Positions 43,658 through 52,745 of a DNA stretch of 64,000 nucleotides are shown one piece after another (position 1 is the first letter of the stretch; each line of letters starts with the position of its first letter). Source of the stretch: Flavobacterium anhuiense (GTDB lineage: Bacteria; Bacteroidota; Bacteroidia; Flavobacteriales; Flavobacteriaceae); the NCBI RefSeq assembly GCF_004151235.1, contig NZ_JUIV01000004.1:1-64000 (forward strand). Direction: 5' to 3'. The notes below the pieces were generated by a model that was not told the DNA's origin, searched no databases, and worked only from the letters and a program-made list of their open reading frames with translations. A program made the translations under genes and the position numbers.

Positions 43658-45055
43658 TTAGATTAATTGATATTCTGGAAGTTTTGTGATGTAATTAAAC
43701 ACTCGAACAACAGCAAAATCAGCATGCGGATCTTTGGGATCAAAATCGTATTTCAAAAGATTTTCCATGTCTTTTTGAGCCGAATCGCTAACGGTAAATA
43801 ATAATCGGTCTGACAATTCCGAAATAATAGTTTTATTATTTCCATCCGAATCAAAAGCGACTTTTACGGCAACTTTTTCATATTCCGATTTTTCTTTTTC
43901 AACTCCGTTCATCATCGTTTTCAAAATCTTTCGATTCAGACTTTTTCCGCTGCATAATAAATCGGCTGTATTGTTTCTTTGAAGATAAATTTGCGACGTC
44001 AGCCAGGAATTTCCACCGTCCCAACCTTTTACATTAACCTGATTGTACAAATCCATTCCTTGCTGTTTTATGAATGCCATAATTGCGGCATCGTTCACAT
44101 TCTCCATCTGCAATTCGTCACAAAGCTGTAAAATATAAACCAGCGGATTTTTGATTTTACTTCCAGAATTTTCTTTTTTAAATTCTTCCGTAAAGATTTT
44201 AGTCAATAAAGGTTCGATCTCAAACTTTTGCTTTCGGAAATAATCGCCATAATAAACTACTAAATCTTCGGGCGGATTATCATAAATAAACCATTTCAGG
44301 ATTTTTCGGGTAATGAGATACGGAATGTTTTTCTGTTCGAAAATAATATCAACCAGATCATCTGACTTCCAATTTCCAGTTTTCCCGAAATAGGTTTTAT
44401 TGCTGTTATCTTCAATATTTTTTCTGTAAACCGCTCCATCGTCGCCAATACTTAAACCTGCTAAAGCTTTTGCACCGTTTTTTATATAATCTTCGGTATA
44501 ATTTCCAATTCCGATTGTGAATAGTTCAAGTAATTCTCGGCTTAAGTTTTCGTTTACTTTTCCTTTTTTATTATCGCCATTATCGAGATAACGAACCATT
44601 GCATTCGACTTTAGAATCTGTTTGGTTAATTCTTTAAAATTGCCAAAAGCATTTTCGCGCAAAATCATATTGTGCTGGTAAATCCAGTAATTGATTTTTA
44701 CTTTTTGGGAGGTCGAAACAAAATGATTGTGCCAGAAACAAACCATATTTTCACGAAGCGGGAATTCATCGTTTCTCATTTTAGAAATCCACCATTTTTT
44801 GAATTCGGCAGTTGCTTGATTTTCTTTTTTCTGAATTTCCTTTTTGGTTTCGGGGTCTGAAGTTTTGATGATTTCTCGAACTTGTTTCAACTCTAAAGTA
44901 GTTTTAGGCTGATCTTGAAGAAAGCCTGGAATTTCTTTGTCAAACTTCGAATTATAAGATTGCTTTAGAAATTTTTCTAAGCCGAGTTTTTCAATTTTTG
45001 AAGCTTGTTTTCCTGAAAAACCTAATCGTAAGGACCAAAGACTGCTTTTTTTCAT
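43658..45055 (-). CDS. DUF1800 protein
   Basis: 465 residues of DUF1800. Typical segments are ENMVCFWHNHFV, NAFGNFKELTKQIL, NLSRELLELFTIGIGNYTE, and VNVKGWDGGNSWLTS near the C terminus. It lacks an evident signal peptide, so it may be exported with its Tat partner or anchored by it. First gene of a two-gene operon with the DUF1501 gene. Confidence 0.9.
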   Translation of the reverse strand: MKKSSLWSLRLGFSGKQASKIEKLGLEKFLKQSYNSKFDKEIPGFLQDQPKTTLELKQVREIIKTSDPETKKEIQKKENQATAEFKKWWISKMRNDEFPLRENMVCFWHNHFVSTSQKVKINYWIYQHNMILRENAFGNFKELTKQILKSNAMVRYLDNGDNKKGKVNENLSRELLELFTIGIGNYTEDYIKNGAKALAGLSIGDDGAVYRKNIEDNSNKTYFGKTGNWKSDDLVDIIFEQKNIPYLITRKILKWFIYDNPPEDLVVYYGDYFRKQKFEIEPLLTKIFTEEFKKENSGSKIKNPLVYILQLCDELQMENVNDAAIMAFIKQQGMDLYNQVNVKGWDGGNSWLTSQIYLQRNNTADLLCSGKSLNRKILKTMMNGVEKEKSEYEKVAVKVAFDSDGNNKTIISELSDRLLFTVSDSAQKDMENLLKYDFDPKDPHADFAVVRVFNYITKLPEYQLI

Positions 45056-45223
45056 CGTTCAGAAATTATTACAATAAGACTTGATTCTCTTTAAAAGGTT
45101 TAAAAGAGAAAATTCTGAGTTACTTAGTTACTAAGATGCTAAGTTTTAAAAGTCTTTGGTATTAATTAGAACGTGGAATTTTTCGGGATATTGCTTTCAC
45201 AATATTGAACAGCCGTAATCAAA

Positions 45224-45300
45224 TATAGCCTGTGGTTTCAAATACGGGAAACGGATTGGGGAAATGCATTGTGTTCCCGTGGTTGAAAACACAGGTTATA
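45224..45300. repeat. ATAGCC-GCGGTTTCAACCGC element, decayed copy 2
   Basis: TATAGCCTGTGGTTTCAAAT at the left and GGTTGAAAACACAGGTTATA at the right, with CGGGAA/TTCCCG inside, match 23587-23675 with several substitutions. Confidence 0.65.
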
Positions 45301-45325
45301 TTATTAGATTTTTTCATGAATTATT

Positions 45326-45703
45326 TCAATTTTTCACCCTTTTCCAATAATATTTGGACCTGTCAACATTGTCAAATATATAAGCAATTTTTTTATCATT
45401 GAATTTGAAAAATTTCATTGGATACCTATTATTATCATAAAGCAATAAAGTATCACCATATATCTTCCATTTACCATATTCATCAGTAGAGCTTCTTAAA
45501 ACATTCTTTCGGGCCATTCTTCTTGAATTATACTTCTGAAATAAACATTTATAGGTATTATCATCTCGTAAATACAAAATACTAATATCATATGAATAAC
45601 CAATCGCTGGGTAAGAATCATAGGCAATTCTATAAACAATATCTCTCTTCTGAGCAAAGGCAGAATTAATCAAAAATAAAATTAAGATTAAAGTCTTATA
45701 CAT
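45326..45703 (-). CDS. Small secreted protein of unknown family
   Basis: 125 residues with a signal peptide ending about NSAFA, then a compact beta-rich body with many Tyr (11) and basic residues. KWKIYGDTLLLYDNN resembles the lipocalin-like or DUF-type 'KWKxxGDTLxL' motif of short Bacteroidota secreted proteins that report a drawn threshold strand. The family is otherwise unrecognised. It lies alone downstream of nrdA's terminator. Confidence 0.65.
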   Translation of the reverse strand: MYKTLILILFLINSAFAQKRDIVYRIAYDSYPAIGYSYDISILYLRDDNTYKCLFQKYNSRRMARKNVLRSSTDEYGKWKIYGDTLLLYDNNRYPMKFFKFNDKKIAYIFDNVDRSKYYWKRVKN

Positions 45704-45740
45704 AAAACTGACACAATTAGATTACCAACAAATAAACAAA

Positions 45741-45770
45741 AAAAGCAGCTACCAAAACGATAACTGCTTT
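45741..45770 (-). terminator. Terminator of nrdA
   Basis: AAAGCAG and CTGCTTT with further pairing in the loop; the minus strand continues TTTTTTT. Confidence 0.75.
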
Positions 45771-45826
45771 CTATTTCCAAAGAATAAATCTTTCTTCTTT
45801 ATTCTATTTTCTTTCTTCTAAAAAAA

Positions 45827-48220
45827 CTAACTTCCACACATCTCACAATCTTCAGGATCTGCCGCTTGTGCTTTCAAAAGCATCGCTTTGTAATCCTCAA
45901 CACTGATTGATTCAGTTTCCTGAACTAATGATGGAGCTGTTTCTTCTTTTTTATCGTTGTTTAATGTGAATTTAATCGCATCTACAGCCGCTTTTGTTCT
46001 CAAGTAGTACATTCCTGTTTTTAAACCAGATTGCCAAGCGTAGAAGTGCATTGACGTCAATTTAGAATAGTTTGCATCCTGCATGAACAAGTTCAACGAT
46101 TGAGACTGGTCAATGAAATATCCTCTTTGACGAGACATATCGATAATATCTTTCATCGACATTTCCCAAACTGTTTTATAAAGATCTTTTAAGTCTTGCG
46201 GAATGATATTGATGTTTTGAACAGATCCATTATGACGCATAATTTCTTGTTTCAAATCTTCGTTCCATAAACCTAATTTTACTAAATCTTCTAGTAAATG
46301 TTTGTTTACTACGATGAACTCTCCAGACAATACACGACGTGTGTAAATATTTGAAGTATATGGTTCGAAAGCTTCATTGTTTCCTAAGATTTGAGAAGTT
46401 GATGCAGTTGGCATTGGCGCAACCAATAATGAGTTACGAACTCCATGCTCTACCACTTCTTTTCTTAATGAAGCCCAATCCCAACGACCAGATAATTCTT
46501 CATCTTTCAATCCCCACATGTTGTATTGGAATTCTCCTTGAGACATTGGTGATCCTTCGAAAGTTGAATATGGTCCTTCTTCTTTTGCCATTTCCATAGA
46601 AGCGGTTACAGCAGCGAAGTATAAAGTTTCGAAAATTTCTTGGTTTAATTTTTTAGCCTCATCACTTGTAAACGGCATACGCAACATAATGAAAGCATCT
46701 GCCAAACCTTGAACTCCTAATCCAACCGGACGGTGGCGCATATTTGAGTTTTCAGCCTCTTGTACTGGATAGTAGTTTCTGTCGATTACTTTGTTCAAGT
46801 TGCGAGTTACACGTTTTGTAACATTGTAAAGAGATTCGTGGTTGAATTCTCCGTTTTCAACGAACATCGGCAATGAGATTGAAGCTAAGTTACAAACTGC
46901 AATTTCATCTTTAGATGTAAACTCCATAATCTCTGTACACAAGTTAGAAGAACGGATTGTTCCTAAATTCTTGTGGTTCGATTTACGGTTTGCTGCATCT
47001 TTGTACAACATATATGGTGTTCCAGTCTCGATTTGAGATTCTAGGATTTTCTCCCATAATTCACGAGCACGGATTGTTTTTCTTCCTTTTCCTTGCGCTT
47101 CATATCCTGTATACAAAGCTTCAAATTCGTCTCCGTAAACATCATATAAACCTGGACATTCATTTGGACACATTAAAGTCCATGGCCCATCTTCTTGAAC
47201 ACGTTTCATGAACAAATCTGAAGTCCACATTGCAAAGAATAAATCTCTTGCACGCATTTCTTCTTTTCCGTGGTTTTTCTTTAAATCCAAGAAATCGAAA
47301 ATATCAGCATGCCAAGTTTCGATATAAATAGCAAAACTTCCTTTACGTTTTCCACCTCCTTGATCTACATAACGTGCTGTGTCGTTGAAAACTCTCAACA
47401 TCGGAACAATTCCGTTTGAAGTTCCGTTTGTACCGCGAATGTAAGACCCAGTCGCACGAACGTTATGAATAGAAAGTCCGATTCCTCCCGCTGACTGCGA
47501 AATTTTAGCTGTTTGTTTTAATGTATCATAAATACCGTCGATACTGTCTTCCTGCATTGCCAAAAGGAAACAAGATGACATTTGAGGTTTTGGAGTTCCC
47601 GCATTGAACAGCGTTGGCGTTGCGTGCGTAAAGAACTTTTTAGACATTAAATCATAAGTTTCAATAACTGATTTCAAATCGTCTAAGTGAATACCAACAG
47701 AAACACGCATTAACATGTGCTGCGGACGCTCAACGATTTTTCCGTTTATTTTAAGAAGATAAGAACGCTCTAAAGTTTTGAAACCAAAATAGTCGTAATT
47801 AAAATCTCTTGTATAAATGATATGAGAATCTAAAAAAGCAGCGTTTTCTTGGATCACTTTGTAAACATCATCAGCAATTAATGGTGCATCTTGACCATTT
47901 CTTGGGTTTACGTAGTGATACATATCTTTCATCGTTTCTGAGAAAGATTTTTTGGTATTTGAATGCAGGTTAGAAATTGCTACACGAGCTGCTAATTGAG
48001 CATAATCAGGATGCGCAATTGTCATAGAAGCCGCCGTTTCTGCTGCAAGATTATCCAATTCAGAAGTCGAAACTCCATCATACAATCCTTCGATAACTCT
48101 CATGGCTACCTTAACTGGATCTACAAGCTCGTTTAAGCCGTAACACAATTTTTTGATTCTTTCTGTAATCTTATCAAACATTACGGGCTCTCTGTGGCCA
48201 TCTCTTTTTACTACATACAT
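45827..48220 (-). CDS. nrdA: Ribonucleoside-diphosphate reductase, alpha subunit
   Basis: A 797-residue class I R1 subunit. Residues 1-90 are an ATP-cone ([16 protein letters not shown]) for allosteric control. The active-site cysteines lie in [10 protein letters not shown] and NLCTEIMEF, and the C-terminal redox pair is CEMCGS. The sequence resembles eukaryotic-type R1. nrdB precedes it on the same strand with an unusually structured 263-base spacer in between. Confidence 0.96.
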   Translation of the reverse strand: MYVVKRDGHREPVMFDKITERIKKLCYGLNELVDPVKVAMRVIEGLYDGVSTSELDNLAAETAASMTIAHPDYAQLAARVAISNLHSNTKKSFSETMKDMYHYVNPRNGQDAPLIADDVYKVIQENAAFLDSHIIYTRDFNYDYFGFKTLERSYLLKINGKIVERPQHMLMRVSVGIHLDDLKSVIETYDLMSKKFFTHATPTLFNAGTPKPQMSSCFLLAMQEDSIDGIYDTLKQTAKISQSAGGIGLSIHNVRATGSYIRGTNGTSNGIVPMLRVFNDTARYVDQGGGKRKGSFAIYIETWHADIFDFLDLKKNHGKEEMRARDLFFAMWTSDLFMKRVQEDGPWTLMCPNECPGLYDVYGDEFEALYTGYEAQGKGRKTIRARELWEKILESQIETGTPYMLYKDAANRKSNHKNLGTIRSSNLCTEIMEFTSKDEIAVCNLASISLPMFVENGEFNHESLYNVTKRVTRNLNKVIDRNYYPVQEAENSNMRHRPVGLGVQGLADAFIMLRMPFTSDEAKKLNQEIFETLYFAAVTASMEMAKEEGPYSTFEGSPMSQGEFQYNMWGLKDEELSGRWDWASLRKEVVEHGVRNSLLVAPMPTASTSQILGNNEAFEPYTSNIYTRRVLSGEFIVVNKHLLEDLVKLGLWNEDLKQEIMRHNGSVQNINIIPQDLKDLYKTVWEMSMKDIIDMSRQRGYFIDQSQSLNLFMQDANYSKLTSMHFYAWQSGLKTGMYYLRTKAAVDAIKFTLNNDKKEETAPSLVQETESISVEDYKAMLLKAQAADPEDCEMCGS

Positions 48221-48224
48221 AAGC

Positions 48225-48287
48225 TTACCTTTTATGGTTATTGAAAAAATTAAAGTAACTAGAAAACGAATTCCAGCACTTAAACAT
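48225..48287 (-). CDS. Possible 20-codon upstream ORF before nrdA
   Basis: ATG at 48287 to TAA at 48225 encodes [20 protein letters not shown], ending four bases before the nrdA ATG. The position suggests a translated leader, but no codon bias can be judged at this size. Confidence 0.25.
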   Translation of the reverse strand: MFKCWNSFSSYFNFFNNHKR

Positions 48288-48310
48288 TGCGTGTTTTTAA
48301 ATTAATTTTA

Positions 48311-48471
48311 GAGAATTACCAAATTCTCAATAGTTACCAGTTTCAAATTCGAAAATCGAATTTAAATGCGTCAAAAATTGCTATTGAACCTGCGACTTGG
48401 GGAAAGAGGCTCAACCTTTAAAAATAATCTGTAATCTTTTTTTAGTGTCTCTAGAAGATAGACGCTAAAAT
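48311..48471 (-). ncRNA. Structured spacer RNA between nrdB and nrdA
   Basis: The minus-strand RNA has local hairpins at 48441-48471, 48345-48363 (AAATTCGA/TCGAATTT) and 48311-48328 (GAGAATT/AATTCTC). Two alternative stems share bases: TTGAGCCT (48414-48407) with AGGTTCAA (48391-48384), or TCAATAG (48387-48381) with CTATTGA (48333-48327). No known riboswitch class was recognised. The call is a candidate only. Confidence 0.35.
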
Positions 48472-48483
48472 ATTTTTTGTTGT

Positions 48484-49461
48484 CTAAAAATCTGCATCGA
48501 ATGAAATTTTTTGAGCATCGCTGTCATTGTTCATCACACCTGACTTTTGATACTCTGCAACACGTTTTTCAAAGAAATTAGTTTTTCCTTGAAGAGAAAT
48601 CATGTCCATGAAATCGAATGGATTCGCAGATCCGTAAACACGCTCACAACCTAACTCTACTAAAAGTCTATCGGCAACAAACTCTAAGTACTGTGTCATT
48701 AAAGTCGCGTTCATACCAATTAAGCTTACTGGAAGAGATTCAGTAATAAATTGTCTTTCGATATCTAAGGCATCGACAATAATTTCTTTGATTCTTTCTT
48801 TTGGCACTTTGTTTACCAAATGGTGATTATGCAAGTGAACAGCAAAATCACAGTGTACGCCTTCGTCACGAGAAATCAATTCATTTGAGAAAGTTAAACC
48901 TGGCATTAAACCACGTTTTTTTAACCAATAAATTGAACAGAAAGCTCCTGAGAAAAAGATTCCTTCAACTGCAGCAAAAGCAATAAGTCTTTCAGCAAAC
49001 GAATCTGACTCGATCCATTTTAAAGCCCATTCTCCTTTTTTAGCAATAGCCGGGAAAACTTCTAAAGCATTAAACAATTCTGTTTTCTCAGCTTCATCTT
49101 TAACGTAAGTGTCAATTAATAAAGAATAAGTTTCGCTGTGAATGTTTTCCATCATAATTTGGAAGCCATAGAAAAACTTCGCTTCAGCATATTGAACTTC
49201 GTTTACAAAGTTCTCAGCCAAATTTTCATTTACGATTCCATCAGAAGCTGCAAAGAATGCTAAAATATGTTTAATGAAATATCTTTCGTCGTCATTCAGT
49301 TTGTTATTCCAATCTGTCAAATCTTGGTGCAAATCGATTTCTTCAGCAGTCCAGAAACTAGCTTCCATTTTTTTATACCATTCCCAAATATCATGATGTT
49401 TGATAGGAAAAATAACGAAACGATTTTTATTTTCTTGTAAGATTGGTTCTACTTGAGACAT
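48484..49461 (-). CDS. nrdB: Ribonucleoside-diphosphate reductase, beta subunit
   Basis: A 325-residue class I R2. Iron ligands are recognisable in [30 protein letters not shown] (with the radical Tyr), [11 protein letters not shown] and [16 protein letters not shown]. The pattern and the C-terminal tail FDADF are of the eukaryote-like type that carries a tyrosyl radical on a di-iron centre. Upstream of nrdA on the same strand; likely one regulated unit. Confidence 0.96.
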   Translation of the reverse strand: MSQVEPILQENKNRFVIFPIKHHDIWEWYKKMEASFWTAEEIDLHQDLTDWNNKLNDDERYFIKHILAFFAASDGIVNENLAENFVNEVQYAEAKFFYGFQIMMENIHSETYSLLIDTYVKDEAEKTELFNALEVFPAIAKKGEWALKWIESDSFAERLIAFAAVEGIFFSGAFCSIYWLKKRGLMPGLTFSNELISRDEGVHCDFAVHLHNHHLVNKVPKERIKEIIVDALDIERQFITESLPVSLIGMNATLMTQYLEFVADRLLVELGCERVYGSANPFDFMDMISLQGKTNFFEKRVAEYQKSGVMNNDSDAQKISFDADF

Positions 49462-49799
49462 GACAATTTTTGTTTAATTTTTATACCGAATTTTTTGCTA
49501 ATTCAATAGACTACAAAGATTGTCAATTAACGCCAAAAATGAAAGTCAAACTTATTCACAATTTGCTGTAGTTTTTAACAACGTTAATTTTTTGAAACAT
49601 TTTTCATACAATAATTAATTTACTGTAAATGAAACATTTAAAACCAATAATCATACCTGAAAGCCCCGTAAAATATAGACTTTTAAATATAAAAAGCAAG
49701 AAATTTTAAATAGTTTTAAAAAGTTTTTTTTGAGTTAAAACTTTGTTTTTTTGAGTCAAAAAATGAAGAGAGAAAAAGGTATAAATTACACTTTAATTT
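49462..49799. other. AT-rich spacer upstream of nrdB
   Basis: 338 bases. Apart from a direct repeat (TTTTTTTGAGT...AAAA at 49724-49740 and 49746-49763, spaced 21 bases) and a weak AATCTTTG box near 49536, nothing was recognised. No NrdR-like palindrome was found by eye. Confidence 0.45.
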
Positions 49800-50369
49800 T
49801 TAAGAATTTTTAAGCTCTTCAGCTACCTTTTCTAGTTCCAAATACCAGTCTTCTCCAAAACGGCGAATCAATGCCTCTTTTACAAATTTGTAAACTGGAA
49901 TTTCAAGTTCTTTTCCTAACGAACAAGCATCATCGCAGATATCCCATTTATCATAGTTTACCGCTGCAAATTCTGTGAAGTCTTTTACTCGAATTGGGTA
50001 TAAATGACAAGAAACAGGTTTTTTCCAATCCACTACTCCTTGATTGTAAGCTTGCTCGATTCCGCAAAGTGCCGTTTTTCCGTCAAAAATCACATAAGCG
50101 CAATCTTTATTATCAATCAGCGGCGTTTCTAGATCACCATCTGTTCCTTTTACCCAAGTTCCTTGCGCTTCGATTGCTTCAATTCCTTCTTTTCGTAAAA
50201 AAGGTTTTACTTTTGGGTAAATGTCTTCTAAGATTTTAGTTTCAGCCTCATTCAAAGGCGCCCCCGCATCTCCATCAACACAACAAGCTCCTTTACAAGC
50301 AGACAAGTTGCACACAAATTCTTTTTCCAGAATGTCCTCTGAAATAATAGTTTTACCTAACTGAAACAT
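49800..50369 (-). CDS. DUF3109 cysteine-rich protein
   Basis: A 189-residue DUF3109 protein. Cysteines are grouped as [11 protein letters not shown] (about 20-30), [24 protein letters not shown] and DICDDAC, a pattern related to the YkgJ zinc/Fe-S-binding group. The family has no confirmed biochemical role. Its start lies under a TATCTTTG -7 box (50405-50398). Start chosen at the first ATG, which gives the conserved [10 protein letters not shown] opening. Confidence 0.85.
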   Translation of the reverse strand: MFQLGKTIISEDILEKEFVCNLSACKGACCVDGDAGAPLNEAETKILEDIYPKVKPFLRKEGIEAIEAQGTWVKGTDGDLETPLIDNKDCAYVIFDGKTALCGIEQAYNQGVVDWKKPVSCHLYPIRVKDFTEFAAVNYDKWDICDDACSLGKELEIPVYKFVKEALIRRFGEDWYLELEKVAEELKNS

Positions 50370-50397
50370 GATATTAAATACTGTAATTTATAAAGTG

Positions 50398-50405
50398 CAA
50401 AGATA
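50398..50405 (-). promoter_or_regulatory. -7 element of the DUF3109 gene
   Basis: Minus-strand TATCTTTG, 28 bases before the ATG. Confidence 0.45.
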
Positions 50406-50437
50406 GTCAAAGAAAGGAGATAAAATAGGATGAAAAT

Positions 50438-50556
50438 TTAACCGCAAAGTTCGTAAGGATTTGCGCAAAGGTTCGCAAAGTTTATACGCACACATTTCCA
50501 ATACCTATTTTAATTTGCGAACCTTGCGAATTTAATTTTGCGTGCTTTGCGGTTAA
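50438..50556. repeat. TTAACCGCAAAGTTCG palindromic element
   Basis: Terminal TTAACCGCAAAG and CTTTGCGGTTAA are exact inverses, and inner GGTTCGCAAAG / TTTGCGAACCTTGCG repeat the theme. Half copies are at 52665-52710 (TTTAACCGCGAAGTTCGCG) and about 27015-27041 (CGCGAAGACGCAAAG). Confidence 0.8.
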
Positions 50557-50683
50557 ACCTATTATAAGTTTTACTAAATGCAAAAGAAAACAATAATTGT
50601 TACAAATATCACTTTTTTAATCAATAAAACATGTTTTTATAACAAAAGTGCATTGTATCGAAAAAACACCTAACTTTATTAAC

Positions 50684-50691
50684 TACTTTTG
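50684..50691 (+). promoter_or_regulatory. -7 element of marC
   Basis: TACTTTTG lies 35 bases before the ATG at 50726 and supports that start over the ATG at 50648, which would lie upstream of the promoter. Confidence 0.55.
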
Positions 50692-50725
50692 CAGCAGTTT
50701 TTTAAACCCTAAAAATCAAAGCGAT

Positions 50726-51304
50726 ATGTTAGAAATCGATTTTAAAGAAATCATTACCGTTAGTATGGTGCTTTTTGCCGTAATTGATATTGTTGGCTCG
50801 ATTCCGATTATTGTGAATTTAAGAGCTAAAGTCGGACACATCGAATCTGAGAAAGCTTCTATCGTTGCAGGCGCAATTATGATTGTTTTTCTTTTTGTTG
50901 GAGAAGGTTTATTGAATCTTATTGGAATAGACGTTCATTCATTTGCTGTTGCTGGTTCTTTCGTATTATTTTTTCTGGCTTTAGAAATGATTTTAGGAAT
51001 TAGAATCTATCGTGATGAAGAACCAGGGTCTGCTTCTATTGTACCGCTGGCGTTTCCTCTAATTGCTGGTGCAGGAACAATGACCACTTTATTATCACTT
51101 CGATCACAGTTTCATACCATCAATATTATCATTGCCATTTTATTAAATATTATTCTAGTTTACATCGTTTTAAAGTCTTCTAAAAAAATCGAAAATCTAC
51201 TGGGAGAAAACGGACTTGGAGTGGTTCGCAAGACATTTGGAGTAATACTTTTAGCAATTGCTGTTAAATTATTCGCTGCTAATGTTAAAGGTTTGTTTGT
51301 CTAA
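50726..51304 (+). CDS. MarC family membrane protein
   Basis: 192 residues, six predicted membrane helices. MarC features include VLFAVIDIVGSIPIIVNL in helix 1, FFLALEMILGI and PLAFPLIAGAGTMTTLLSL in helix 4, and GVILLAIAVKLFA at the end. The family was named from the E. coli mar region but does not itself confer multiple drug resistance. Role as transporter unproven. The frame extends 26 codons upstream, but the promoter argues for this start. Confidence 0.88.
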   Translation: MLEIDFKEIITVSMVLFAVIDIVGSIPIIVNLRAKVGHIESEKASIVAGAIMIVFLFVGEGLLNLIGIDVHSFAVAGSFVLFFLALEMILGIRIYRDEEPGSASIVPLAFPLIAGAGTMTTLLSLRSQFHTINIIIAILLNIILVYIVLKSSKKIENLLGENGLGVVRKTFGVILLAIAVKLFAANVKGLFV

Positions 51305-51411
51305 ATTTTATTTTTATAAATTTACCCCGTAAAATTTCTAAAATACAACTTTGAGGCAATTTCCCCATAAAGTTCTACTTTATTATTTTAGACAAAAACA
51401 AAGACAACCTT

Positions 51412-51615
51412 ATGAAAATTTTCACTTCAATCTTAGTGCTTTTGGCATTAGCTTTAATCGTTTTTAATATTACGCTATTAGACTTTAAAAACCCTTTTCA
51501 AGGAGATAGTATGGTAGCTTTTATTGGAATCGCCGCTTCATTTTGCGCTGTTTTGATTCTTTTGATTTTTAGAATTTCAAAAAGAATTGAAGAAAAAATG
51601 AATGACAACAGATAA
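51412..51615 (+). CDS. Small two-helix membrane protein
   Basis: 67 residues with two hydrophobic segments (about 3-22 and 34-54) and a lysine-rich tail. Its end overlaps the start of the FAD protein by 14 bases, indicating coupled translation. Not a recognised family. Confidence 0.65.
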   Translation: MKIFTSILVLLALALIVFNITLLDFKNPFQGDSMVAFIGIAASFCAVLILLIFRISKRIEEKMNDNR

Positions 51616-52222
51616 TATGTTTGATGTTTTAATTATTGGCGGAGGAGTATCTGGAATGTCTTGTGCTCTAGTCTTAGGATCCGCAAAAAACAAAACTTTT
51701 GTTACTGACAAAAAAATCGGAATTTTTACTCATCAGAAAAATTCTTCTTTACAAGAGGCAATATTTTATAACGCTTACGGAATTACACCAGGAAAATTAG
51801 GTTCTGAACTTTTAACTGAAAGCACACAGGATTTAGCAACGACTTACCCGCACATTACTCAGATTCCAAATGAAAAAGTAATGAAAATTGAGGGCAGTTA
51901 CCCAGAGTTTACCGTAGTAACCAACAAGAATTCATACCAAACAAAAAATATCGTGGTCGGAATTGGATCTGCCAATACTTTCGACATTGAAGGTTTAAAG
52001 CAATTTGTTGAACCTCACAAAAAAGCACTTCCAGAAAAACAGCGTATTCAGCTTAAAAACGAAGATCACAAAGTAGCAGACGGCATTTATGTTATCGGAA
52101 CTTTAGCGGGCTGGAGAAGTCAATTGGCAATTGCTGCCGGAAGTGGCGCTGCTGTAGCAACAGATATTTTAACTTTATGGAATAACGGCGTGCAGACTCA
52201 CGCTCACGATAGTATTCGATAA
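51602..52222 (+). CDS. Half-size FAD-binding oxidoreductase
   Basis: 206 residues, about two thirds of a thioredoxin reductase. The FAD fold GGGVSGMSCALVLGSA is at residues 13-28 and GIYVIGTLAGWRSQLAIAAGSGAAVA provides the second FAD motif. The NADPH domain and the CxxC redox pair are missing, so it must use another electron donor or act as a flavin carrier. An alternative start (ATG at 51617) loses five residues. Coupled to the small membrane protein before it. Confidence 0.8.
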   Translation: MTTDNMFDVLIIGGGVSGMSCALVLGSAKNKTFVTDKKIGIFTHQKNSSLQEAIFYNAYGITPGKLGSELLTESTQDLATTYPHITQIPNEKVMKIEGSYPEFTVVTNKNSYQTKNIVVGIGSANTFDIEGLKQFVEPHKKALPEKQRIQLKNEDHKVADGIYVIGTLAGWRSQLAIAAGSGAAVATDILTLWNNGVQTHAHDSIR

Positions 52223-52240
52223 TACGCTATAAAAATTATT

Positions 52241-52314
52241 AAACCATATAAGTTATATAAGTTCACGTATGCTTTGCGCATAGTTTAAATGAACTTATAT
52301 AACTTATATGGTTT
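52241..52314. repeat. AACCATATAAGTTATATAA palindrome, copy D
   Basis: A 74-base near-perfect hairpin: arms 52241-52265 and 52289-52314 are exact inverses over 25 bases, and the loop folds again (TATGC/GCATA). It lies between converging genes with no separate terminator, so it may terminate both itself. Confidence 0.85.
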
Positions 52315-52337
52315 ATTTTTTTAAGTTTTTCGCCTTT

Positions 52338-52655
52338 TTATTTAACCGAAACGATTTCTGTTACTTTAATACGGTTTTCATCTTCAGATTTCCATTTTTC
52401 TCCTTTAACAGATACTACATCTCCAATTTTTAATTGTTTGTAATTCTGAGGCCCGCCAACGTTTACAATACTGATTGTAGCAAAGTATACTTCTTTTGCG
52501 TCTGTTGTAATTTTGGCTGTGTAACCATCTTTTCCCGCTTCTATACCGTCTACTTTTCCTGAAACTATAGCATTCGTGTCGTTTTTCATAGTTGTACAAG
52601 AGATTACAAAAGTCATTAAGAGCACTAGAAAACTGATTCTTTTTAGATTTTTCAT
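52338..52655 (-). CDS. Small lipoprotein, OB-fold-like
   Basis: 105 residues with lipobox VISC (Cys20). The mature part is short and beta-rich (GKVDGIEAGKDGYTAKITT...KIGDVVSVKGEKWKS), which resembles a small OB fold or lipocalin-like barrel. Function not assigned. Divergence from the NTF2 gene is by a spacer with a half copy of the CCGCAAAG repeat. Confidence 0.65.
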   Translation of the reverse strand: MKNLKRISFLVLLMTFVISCTTMKNDTNAIVSGKVDGIEAGKDGYTAKITTDAKEVYFATISIVNVGGPQNYKQLKIGDVVSVKGEKWKSEDENRIKVTEIVSVK

Positions 52656-52745
52656 ATATTTTAGTTTAACCGCGAAGTTCGCGAGGATTTACGCAAGGTG
52701 CGCAATGTTTTATTTTAAGTTAATATTATTTTATTGCATCAAACT

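Larger units (their letters stand above)
50370..50725. other. Divergent spacer with repeat and marC promoter
   Basis: 356 bases with the DUF3109 -7 box (50398-50405), the 119-base CCGCAAAG palindromic element and the marC -7 box. No gene was seen. Confidence 0.6.

Noticed and set aside
46339-47211. Frames on the + strand opposite nrdA
   Set aside because: They lie antisense to a strongly conserved gene and show its codon pattern reflected.
48381-48414. tRNA-like string (TTGAACCTGCGAC... on the + strand, T-arm-like on the minus strand)
   Set aside because: A 5-bp T-stem, anticodon arm and acceptor stem could not be drawn; the bases are better explained by the alternative stems of the nrdB-nrdA spacer.
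50648-50725. Longer start for the marC-type gene
   Set aside because: The extension lies partly upstream of the -7 box and is not hydrophobic like the first helix that follows.
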